From PGZG01 sp046292765 (lineage in GTDB: Bacteria; Pseudomonadota; Gammaproteobacteria; Pseudomonadales; Alcanivoracaceae): DNA of 64,000 nt. Shown piece by piece: positions 52,974 through 59,615 of the stretch (positions within the stretch are counted from its first letter, which is position 1; the number at the start of each line of letters is the position of its first letter). The DNA is taken from contig JBKBQA010000002.1 of assembly GCA_046292765.1 (NCBI GenBank), forward strand, positions 186,001 through 250,000. The letters run 5' to 3'. The notes beneath the pieces are model-generated. The model made no database searches. It had not been told where the DNA came from and worked only from the letters and a program-made list of their open reading frames with translations. The position numbers and the translations under genes are program-made.

Positions 52974-54707
52974 ATGAGCTTGAACACCTTTGTAAATCAA
53001 CAGCTTGATCTTCTCTGTGATGTCGATGCCAATCCCTTGCTGGAGGAGGCCGTCGCCGCTATGGCCGCCTCCGGTGACAAGGAGCGGGGCGCTGTTTTCA
53101 CGCGCCCTGATACCGTGGCCTTCATTCTTGATCTGGCAGGTTACACCGCAGACAAGCCTTTGTATAAAGAGGTGCTGCTGGAGCCCTCCTTCGGTCACGG
53201 CGAGTTTCTCAAGGCCGCTGTTGAGCGCCTTCTGGCCGCCTGGCAAACCCATGGAAAAGAGACTGATCCGGTCAAGGCGCTGAGCCGGGCCATCCGGGCG
53301 GTGGAGTTGCAGCCGGAATCCGTCGTGGAAACGCGCTCCCAGCTGGAGGCACTGCTAAGGAGTGCGGGAATTGCTGATCAGGACGTTGCCGCGATTCTGA
53401 ATCACTGGTTGATTCAGGGGGACTTCTTGCTCACTACCCCCGACGTGGTGGCGTATGACTATATTGTTGGCAACCCACCTTATGTGCGTCAGGAATCCAT
53501 TCCCGAGGTACTGTTAACTGAATATCGGCGCCGCTTTGCTACGCTTTATGACCGCGCGGACTTGTATGTGCTGTTCTATGAGCGCGCCCTGTCGCTGCTG
53601 GCGAATAAAGGGCAGCTTGGTTTTATCTGTTCTGATCGTTGGGTCAAAAATCGCTACGGCGGCCCGTTGCGAAAACTGATTGCCAGCAATTATCACCTCA
53701 AGATTTTTGTCGACATGGTCGACACCGCTGCTTTCTCCAGCGACGTAATCGCCTATCCCGCCATTACCGTTATTGAAAAAGCAGCGCCGGGCCTCACCCG
53801 CGTTGCCATCAAGCCTACGGCCACTCGCGCCGTGTTGGAGCCGCTGGTTGCAGCACTACGCGATGGCGTGCCATCTGCTGATGTAACTGAAACCGGCCCG
53901 CTGCCGGCGGACCAACCCTGGGTCATGGAGAGCAACCCTGAACTGCAACTGGTCAGACGACTGGAGGCGCAGTTTCCGTTAATAGAGGAAGCGGGCTGCA
54001 AGATCGGTATCGGTGTCGCCACCGGTGCCGATAAGGCCTTTATTGCCCCTTACGATGATCTGGATGTGGAGCCAGAGCGCAAACTACCGTTGGTGAAAAC
54101 GCGAGATATTGTGTCGGGTGACATCGTTTGGCGCGGCGATGCGGTGCTGAACCCCTTTGAGGAAAACGGCTCGCTCGCAGACCTGACCCAATATCCGAGG
54201 TTTGCTGCCTATATTGAATCCCACCGTGATCTGATCGCTGCGCGACATGTGGCAAAGAAAGCGCCAGATAGCTGGTACCGTACTATCGATCGTATTACGC
54301 CGTCCCTGATGTACCGTGAAAAGCTGCTAATCCCGGATATCAAGGGCGAGGCCAACATTGTTCTGGATCAGGGCAAATATTATCCCCACCACAACCTGTA
54401 TTTTATGGTCAGTGACGAGTGGGATATCCGTGCTCTGCAAACCGTACTGAGAAGTGGCATTGCCAGTCTGTTTGTTGCAGCGTATTCCACCCGAATGCGC
54501 GGTGGCTATTTACGCTTTCAGGCGCAGTACCTGCGTCGCATCCGGTTGCCGCATTGGTCCGATGTGCCATCGTCGCTTCGCACAGCGCTTATAGATGCCC
54601 GGCGACAGGATGATGTAACCGCGCTGATTTCAGAGCTTTACGGTCTTTCCGGAGGTGAAGTAGAACTGCTGAAGAATAACAACAAGGAAGCCATGCGTGT
54701 CGCTTGA
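52974..54707 (+). CDS. PaeR7I/XhoI-like adenine DNA methyltransferase
   Basis: 577 residues. Marks: KERGAVFTRPDTVAFILDLA, the SAM motif region LLEPSFGHGEFLKAAVE, the catalytic motif NPPY in DYIVGNPPYVRQ (adenine methylase, gamma order with target recognition C-terminal), and the typical DRWVKNRYGGPLRKLI. Similar to M.PaeR7I, which methylates adenine in CTCGAG; the site is inferred from likeness only. The start is at 52974 with a G-run directly before. The 3' end overlaps the partner endonuclease gene by 11 bases. Confidence 0.85.
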   Translation: MSLNTFVNQQLDLLCDVDANPLLEEAVAAMAASGDKERGAVFTRPDTVAFILDLAGYTADKPLYKEVLLEPSFGHGEFLKAAVERLLAAWQTHGKETDPVKALSRAIRAVELQPESVVETRSQLEALLRSAGIADQDVAAILNHWLIQGDFLLTTPDVVAYDYIVGNPPYVRQESIPEVLLTEYRRRFATLYDRADLYVLFYERALSLLANKGQLGFICSDRWVKNRYGGPLRKLIASNYHLKIFVDMVDTAAFSSDVIAYPAITVIEKAAPGLTRVAIKPTATRAVLEPLVAALRDGVPSADVTETGPLPADQPWVMESNPELQLVRRLEAQFPLIEEAGCKIGIGVATGADKAFIAPYDDLDVEPERKLPLVKTRDIVSGDIVWRGDAVLNPFEENGSLADLTQYPRFAAYIESHRDLIAARHVAKKAPDSWYRTIDRITPSLMYREKLLIPDIKGEANIVLDQGKYYPHHNLYFMVSDEWDIRALQTVLRSGIASLFVAAYSTRMRGGYLRFQAQYLRRIRLPHWSDVPSSLRTALIDARRQDDVTALISELYGLSGGEVELLKNNNKEAMRVA

Positions 54708-55441
54708 TCTGTCCGGGTATGAAACCAAAGCAAAGAGCGCCATCCGCCAGTTCTGGAATCAGCGGAATTCCGCCTCGGAGAAAAGCACTACCTCCGAGCG
54801 CCGTGATCAGGGCGAGCGTGGAGCTGTTACTGCCGGCAAGAACATGGATGGCTTTGTGCAGCTGGTTAAAGATGTGGTGCGGGCTAACGGCCTGCCGGGT
54901 GCTGAGTGCCATGTCACCAGGCAGCTACTGACACTGCCAGGCTATTTTCGCCCCACCAAGATGTGGGATCTGGTAGTCACGCATCAGGATCATCTGGTTG
55001 CCGCCATCGAATTCAAAAGCCATGTTGGCCCTTTATTTGGCAATAACTTCAACAATAGAACTGAAGAGGCCCTCGGTATGGCGACCGATATCTGGACAGC
55101 TTATCGAGAAGGTGCTTTCGGCAAGGGCGCGCCACAACCCTTTGTAGGTTGGTTGATGCTGTTGGAAGAAGCAGAACTCGACTCGGGATAGTCGACTCGA
55201 CACGCTGCCAAGGTTCGCACCATTCCCGGAATTTGTTAACGCCTCTTATGCGCGACGCTACGAAATTCTGTGTGAGAAGCTGGTGCGTGAGCAGCTTTAC
55301 ACAGCCAGTGCGCTGATTCTATCACCGCGCACTGCAGCCCGTTCCGGGAGCTATCGCGAAATGGGGGAGGGGACGGGCTTGCAGCAGTTTTTGGCCAGGC
55401 TGGCGGCGTTTGTGGCCGCGGAGGCCGCCAGAAAGGGTTGA
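54697..55441 (+). pseudogene. PaeR7I/XhoI-like restriction endonuclease, frameshifted
   Basis: Starts at GTG 54697 inside the methylase stop region. The first 164 residues are like PaeR7I: AIRQFWNQRNSA, DQGERGAVTAGKNMDGFVQL, LPGYFRPTKMWDLVVTHQDH, with a PD-(D/E)xK-like catalytic segment (WDLVV..AAIEFKSHVG). The frame then ends at a TAG (55189-55191), but the family sequence resumes one frame over: LPRFAPFPEFVNASYARRYE, CEKLVREQLY, FLARLAAFVAAEAARKG, stop TGA 55439-55441. A single indel between about 55175 and 55191 would explain it. Unless it is a sequencing error, the enzyme is inactive while the methylase is intact. Confidence 0.8.
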
Positions 55442-55596
55442 TGGTAATGAAGTCGCTGGCAACCGGGCGCACGCCGGGCAACCTGTCGCGCACTCTGAAA
55501 ACCATGTCCAATTACGGCATTGTGGATTTGAAGCGGGTTAATAATCACGTCCGGCCAATCGCCAGGGCGACGGCATTTCGGATTATTGCGGCTTAG
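55441..55596 (+). pseudogene. tumA-like gene copy with in-frame deletion
   Basis: ATG 55441 overlaps the endonuclease stop. The sequence has ATGAAGTCGCTGGC (copy of 49134-49147), then a single A, then the copy of 49233-49366. Thus 85 bases are missing and one is added, net loss of 28 codons in frame, removing the first helix of the winged helix. The product would begin MVMKSLATGRTPG. Confidence 0.75.
55462..55595 (+). repeat. 134-bp direct repeat, right copy
   Basis: Same as 49233-49366 except for three substitutions. Confidence 0.9.
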
Positions 55597-55744
55597 GGTT
55601 TAATGCTGCCCGGCGTTTGGCAAACTCCGCTTCAACTTCTTCGTTCAGGTGTCCCATGTTGGCGACCATATCCGCACGACCTGCTTCGACTTTGCGTTGC
55701 AGGAAGCTTTGATACTCTTTATTCGGGTGCTTCTTGCTGTTCAT
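55583..55744 (-). CDS. Small antitoxin-tail-like protein, 53 aa
   Basis: 53 residues from ATG 55744, with AAGGAG that overlaps the stop of the upstream antidote gene (11-base gap). The sequence YQSFLQRKVEAGRAD then EEVEAEFAKRRAAL matches the C-terminal, toxin-binding half of the ParD-like antitoxin at 56273-56560 (YDAWLADKVAQARAS, ADVEAEFAARRAATR). It lacks the ribbon-helix-helix DNA-binding half. So it may be a stand-alone neutraliser for ParE-like toxins, or a remnant. It ends inside the tumA-like fragment on the other strand. Confidence 0.65.
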   Translation of the reverse strand: MNSKKHPNKEYQSFLQRKVEAGRADMVANMGHLNEEVEAEFAKRRAALNPKPQ

Positions 55745-55755
55745 GAGGCTTCTCC

Positions 55756-56076
55756 TTATGCCGGTGGGTGAGAATCCGGTTTCCCCGACAGTGTCACCGA
55801 AAATTGAAATCCCAATGCCTTCGCTACTTTCAGCACAGTCGCAAAGGTAGGGTTCCCCTCCGACGATAGCGCCTTATACAGTGCCTCCCGCGCCAGCCCG
55901 GTTTCCCGCGAAATTTGCATCATGCCGCGTGCGCGAGCGATATCACCCAGCGCGGCGGCGATCAGCTTTTCATTGACGTCAGCGTCTTCCATGACTGCCT
56001 GGAGATAAAGCAGGCAGTCCTGTTCATCCTTCAGATGTTCGGTGGCATCCCAGCGTTTCAGAGTGGGCTTTTTCAT
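55756..56076 (-). CDS. Addiction-module antidote (HTH regulator)
   Basis: 106 residues. Start KRWDATEHLKDEQDCLLYL, then ALGDIARARGMMQISRETGL and AREALYKALSSEGNPTFATV, then LKVAKALGFQFSV: the pattern of HTH antidotes of RelE/HigB-type modules (putative addiction module antidote proteins). Its usual toxin gene lies directly upstream; here only a 28-codon remnant is left, whose stop overlaps the antidote start. The antidote is intact and may still bind the inverted repeat at 56166-56185. Confidence 0.88.
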   Translation of the reverse strand: MKKPTLKRWDATEHLKDEQDCLLYLQAVMEDADVNEKLIAAALGDIARARGMMQISRETGLAREALYKALSSEGNPTFATVLKVAKALGFQFSVTLSGKPDSHPPA

Positions 56077-56159
56077 GGGTGTCTCCTCAGCGCTCTTTGC
56101 AGCAAAACAGATGCCAGTTCTCGCGCCTCAAACAACTCTGTTGTCAGAACCGTATACAT
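56073..56159 (-). pseudogene. RelE-like toxin remnant, 28 aa
   Basis: ATG 56159 starts MYTVLTTELF, the usual beginning of RelE/HigB-like killer proteins of about 100 residues, then jumps to EARELASVLLQ, like the C-terminal end of the family (…RKARELA…). About 70 middle residues are missing, including the catalytic region. The stop TGA (56073-56075) overlaps the antidote start, as in intact operons. Therefore an in-frame-like internal deletion of the toxin. Confidence 0.65.
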
Positions 56160-56165
56160 GGCGGA

Positions 56166-56185
56166 CTGTAATCTGTGGATTACAG
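56166..56185. promoter_or_regulatory. Perfect inverted repeat before the antidote operon
   Basis: CTGTAATC-TGTG-GATTACAG, 8-bp arms, seven bases upstream of the toxin-remnant start (56159). Candidate operator for the antidote. Confidence 0.5.
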
Positions 56186-56272
56186 ATTATCAAGCCGCGG
56201 AGGGTTGTCTGGGTGCCAGGCTTTGTAACGTGCTACCATGCACTCATCATGTAACACATCAAGGAGCAAGCC

Positions 56273-56560
56273 ATGAGCGATGCCACCTTCACCTTCCGGG
56301 TTGATGAAGACCTGAAGGCCGAGTTCGCCTATGCGGCCAAGGCCCGTGATCGTACCGGAGCCCAGCTTTTACGTGACTTCATGCGTAACTATGTGGCCGA
56401 GCAACAGCAAGCCCAGAACTACGACGCCTGGCTGGCCGATAAGGTAGCGCAAGCGCGAGCCTCGGCGGCGGCGGGGGAGCTGATTCCAGCCGCCGACGTT
56501 GAGGCCGAGTTCGCTGCCCGGCGCGCCGCAACCCGTGCTCGATTGGCTTCATCTGAGTGA
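56273..56560 (+). CDS. ParD/RHH-type antitoxin
   Basis: 95 residues with AAGGAG upstream. The start ATFTFRVDEDLKAEFAYAAK is a ribbon-helix-helix domain, then RDRTGAQLLRDFMRNYVAE, then the toxin-binding tail (YDAWLADKVAQARAS, VEAEFAARRAATRARLA). Its stop overlaps the toxin start at TGATG. It represses its own promoter and neutralises the ParE-like toxin. The region before it has two TGTAAC copies (near 56226 and 56251) that could be operator half-sites. Both genes of the pair appear intact. Confidence 0.88.
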   Translation: MSDATFTFRVDEDLKAEFAYAAKARDRTGAQLLRDFMRNYVAEQQQAQNYDAWLADKVAQARASAAAGELIPAADVEAEFAARRAATRARLASSE

Positions 56561-56847
56561 TGGAGCTTTTCTGGACTCCCGAGGCCATCCGGGATCGAGA
56601 CGACATCTACGAGTACATCGAAGCGGATAATCCGCAGGCCGCTCTGGCGCTAGACGAGTTGTTCTCCGCCAGGGCTGCAATGCTCGTGGACCACCCGCAA
56701 AGTGGGCGAGAGGGAAGAGTGCCGGGCACCTTCGAGCTTGTCGTCCACAGCAACTACATGCTCGTGTACGACATGTCGGGCAAGCAGCTGCGGATTCTGG
56801 CGGTGATGCATACAGCACGTCACTGGCCGCCATTGATATCATTCTGA
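56560..56847 (+). CDS. RelE/ParE family toxin
   Basis: 95 residues starting at ATG 56560, which overlaps the antitoxin stop by one base. Typical pattern: LFWTPEAIRDRDDIYEYIEA, then DELFSARAAMLVDHPQSGRE, RVPGTFELVVHSNYMLVYDM, and the C-terminal ILAVMHTARHWP. ParE toxins poison DNA gyrase; RelE relatives cleave mRNA. The sequence alone does not decide which. The reading frame is full length for the family. Confidence 0.88.
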   Translation: MELFWTPEAIRDRDDIYEYIEADNPQAALALDELFSARAAMLVDHPQSGREGRVPGTFELVVHSNYMLVYDMSGKQLRILAVMHTARHWPPLISF

Positions 56848-56945
56848 TATCCAAAGAATTTCCCCCGCTAACCATTTGGCCATCCCTTCACGTTCTGGTA
56901 CCTTCGCACTACTCAGGACGATTAAAACAACAACAGGGATTCCAG

Positions 56946-58373
56946 ATGACTCTCCCCGCCAGCCTTAAATCCGGCGAAGTGGCTCGGCTATTGCCGGTTA
57001 CCGTCGACAGTAACAAAGAAGCCCGCGCCGCCTCCATTCTGCTTGCCACCCTGTCTTCGGTGCGTCCGTTTCGCGAAGCCATGCTCGATTCCATCGGCCT
57101 GCGCAGCGGCAAGCGGGCGACGTTGGGTGGTTACACCGAGGTGGTGTTCGCCAAGGATTCGGCCGGTGGCAAATCCCGTCCCGATGGCTTGCTGATGCTG
57201 GATACCGGCGGCGGCAAGACATGGAGCGCATTGGTAGAAGCCAAGATCGGCAAGGCCGAGCTGGAGCCGGAGCAGGTCGAGCGGTATCTGGCGCTTGCCA
57301 AGGCCAGTGGTATCGATGCGGTGATCACCATCTCCAACCAGTTCGCCACCATTCCCACTCACTCCCCGGTCAAGGTGTCCAAGGCGGCGGGGAAGGGCGT
57401 GGCGTTGTATCACTGGTCCTGGGTGTTTGCCTGGACGCAGGCCAAGCTGCTGCTCACTGAAAACGTCTTCGATAACCCCGCCGAGAAATACATCCTCACC
57501 GAAATGGTGCGCTACTTCGGCCACCCGAATATCGGCGTGTCCCGGTTCGATCGCATGAATGCGGACTGGAAAGATCTGGTGGCCAAAATACAGGCCGGCG
57601 CCGTACTGCCGAAGACAGATGCCTCGGTGGAAGCGTCCGTCTCCTCCTGGCATCAGGAAGTGCGCGACCTGTGCCTGTTGATGACCAGAAAGCTCAACGC
57701 GCCGGTGCAGGCCTATATCTCCAAACCGCACCGCGACGACCCCGAACTGCGCATGCGCGACGACTGCGAGCATCTGGTCAAGAACCACAAGCTCTACGCC
57801 CGGCTGGATATTCCCGATGCTGCCGCGCCATTGGAAGTGGTCGCCGATCTGGTGCGCCGCAGTGTCTGCATCTATATGAGCGTGACCGCCCCCAAGGACA
57901 AAAAGAAAACCTCCGCCCGCGTCGGCTGGCTGATCAAGCAACTGGCAAAGTCCAACCCGGAAAATGTTTATATCCGCGCCAGCTGGCCGGGCAGGGCGCC
58001 CATCACCCAGGCACTGCTGAAAGACCTGCGCGAAGATCCGGCATTAATCGAAGGCGGCAACAAGACGCTGGCGCCAGTGGCATTCGAAGTGATGCTGGTG
58101 CACGACATGGCCGCCAAGTTCAGCGGCGCGAAAACCTTTATCGAGCAGCTGGAAGAAGCGGTGCCACGGTTTTATAAGGATGTCGGGCAGCATCTGCGCG
58201 CCTATGTGGCGGCGCCGCCGAAGCTGCAGCCGAAGGTGCAGGTGGCGGAAGAGGGGGATGATGCGGATGTGCTTGATCCGCCGCTGGAGAGTCATATTGA
58301 TGATCTGGATGATCAGGTGAATTCGGCTCCATCCAGCTCGCTGATATTGGGTGTTGAGGATTATGAGGGGTGA
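56946..58373 (+). CDS. Unknown protein with a possible PD-(D/E)xK nuclease motif
   Basis: 475 residues. The N-terminal 130 residues have the string RPDGLLMLDTGGGKTWSALV followed by EAKIGKAELEPEQVERYLAL, i.e. Asp, a beta strand, and E-A-K, which fits a PD-(D/E)xK nuclease core; this is an inference. The middle part contains VALYHWSWVFAWTQAKLL and the C-terminal part a KDKKKTSARVGWLIKQL segment. Rich in charged residues; no signal or membrane segment. It is separate from ParDE by about 100 bases, followed by a UvrD fragment. Family not recognised by me; occurrence in defence islands would fit. Confidence 0.5.
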   Translation: MTLPASLKSGEVARLLPVTVDSNKEARAASILLATLSSVRPFREAMLDSIGLRSGKRATLGGYTEVVFAKDSAGGKSRPDGLLMLDTGGGKTWSALVEAKIGKAELEPEQVERYLALAKASGIDAVITISNQFATIPTHSPVKVSKAAGKGVALYHWSWVFAWTQAKLLLTENVFDNPAEKYILTEMVRYFGHPNIGVSRFDRMNADWKDLVAKIQAGAVLPKTDASVEASVSSWHQEVRDLCLLMTRKLNAPVQAYISKPHRDDPELRMRDDCEHLVKNHKLYARLDIPDAAAPLEVVADLVRRSVCIYMSVTAPKDKKKTSARVGWLIKQLAKSNPENVYIRASWPGRAPITQALLKDLREDPALIEGGNKTLAPVAFEVMLVHDMAAKFSGAKTFIEQLEEAVPRFYKDVGQHLRAYVAAPPKLQPKVQVAEEGDDADVLDPPLESHIDDLDDQVNSAPSSSLILGVEDYEG

Positions 58374-58597
58374 ATTGCCGCCAGTGGCAGGCCGGCCAAG
58401 CAAAAAAGCTGTTCTCCCGCTGCGGCATCCCGGTGAAGTGGCTGAAGCAGGCCAACAAAGCTACGGGCAGAGCGCCCGTGCTGCAGCGAGCCGATGCCGT
58501 TAACTTTGTGACCATGCATTCCCGCAAGGGGCTGGAGTTTACGGCGGTGGCGGTGGGGGATTTTCTGGATGTATTGGCTTCATTGAAAGCATGCTGA
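58370..58597 (+). pseudogene. Fragment of a UvrD/Rep-like helicase
   Basis: The frame starts by GTG overlapping the preceding stop and reads FSRCGIPVKWLKQANKA, then VNFVTMHSRKGLEFTAVAVG, the conserved motif of UvrD/Rep helicases (TMHSxKGLEF). About 70 codons remain and the rest of the C-terminal domain is missing. GC content falls sharply soon after, at the border of hamA. Remnant of an earlier gene cut by the hamAB insertion or deletion. Confidence 0.6.
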
Positions 58598-58664
58598 TTG
58601 GAAGCATCACTGCGGTGATGGTTTTGCGTCGATATTTTTGTGCTTATGAATTTTTCTCATTCTA

Positions 58665-59615
58665 ATGGAATGTCCAAACATGGAATTTGAGGTCATAGTT
58701 AACGATAGCTATATAAGGCTATTTGCTGGGAGTGATTTATCCCCTTCCCATAACAAGTACGTTCTTGGATTAATTAATGATTTTGAAGATGGGCAGTGGC
58801 GATATCAAAAGTTCCAAGAATATATATGGGACAATATTGCGGAAACAGCTCTTTCATATGAGGAAAGGTCTAACTTGGTTGGGAATCCTCTTTCTGTATT
58901 ACGCCGTGCGGCGAAAAATCTTAGACTGATAGATCAAGAATCAAAGAAAAAAATAGGAGAGGGTAGCGAGCTTGCTGAAATTCTTCTTTATGGAATTATG
59001 CGGGATCACTACAAAGCATTGCCGGTAGTCCCAAAGATATTCTATAAGCAAAACTCTCAAGATACGGTTAAAGGTTCAGATTCTGTCCATGTTGTAATTA
59101 GTGACGATAAAAGCGATTTTACACTATGGTTTGGAGAGGCAAAATTTTTAAGCGATATATCTGATTCTCGTTTGGATGTTGTCGTTGACTCTGTCATGGA
59201 TTCTTTAAAATCGGATAAATTAAAAAAAGAAAACTCTATAATATCAAGTGTTGGTTCCTTGAGGTCATTGGTTTCGGGTGAATCGCTATATGAGAGAATA
59301 TCCAAGTCTCTTTCAAATAAAGCATCAATTGATACTATAAAGTCAAAAATAAACATTCCAATACTTTTGCTCCATAATTGCTCTATAACAAGCGAGCAGA
59401 GTGAAATCTCTGATGAATACATTGAGAATATTAGAAAATTTTATTTGGGCAGAGCTGAGTCATATTTTAAAAAGCAAGTAAAAAAAATTAGCAGTGAAAT
59501 TTTCAAATATTCGGAGGTTAAGTTCCATTTAATCCTTTTTCCGGTCCCTGATAAAGAAAAAGTTGTAAATCAGTTCGTGAAAAACGTAGTGCATTTCAAG
59601 GGGGATTGCGAGTGA
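58665..59615 (+). CDS. hamA: Hachiman nuclease HamA (DUF1837)
   Basis: 316 residues from ATG 58665 (an ATG at 58680 is an alternative with GGAA upstream). DUF1837 pattern: KIGEGSELAEILLYGIMRDH, ALPVVPKIFYKQNSQDT, then GSDSVHVV and LWFGEAKFLSDISDS. The residues Glu102, Asp139, Glu158 and Lys160 form a PD-(D/E)xK site. In Hachiman, HamA is the DNA-cutting effector held inactive by the HamB helicase until phage DNA damage is sensed; this is known from published Hachiman work. The gene is AT-rich (well below the surrounding GC), a sign of recent transfer. HamB follows with a four-base overlap. Confidence 0.9.
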   Translation: MECPNMEFEVIVNDSYIRLFAGSDLSPSHNKYVLGLINDFEDGQWRYQKFQEYIWDNIAETALSYEERSNLVGNPLSVLRRAAKNLRLIDQESKKKIGEGSELAEILLYGIMRDHYKALPVVPKIFYKQNSQDTVKGSDSVHVVISDDKSDFTLWFGEAKFLSDISDSRLDVVVDSVMDSLKSDKLKKENSIISSVGSLRSLVSGESLYERISKSLSNKASIDTIKSKINIPILLLHNCSITSEQSEISDEYIENIRKFYLGRAESYFKKQVKKISSEIFKYSEVKFHLILFPVPDKEKVVNQFVKNVVHFKGDCE

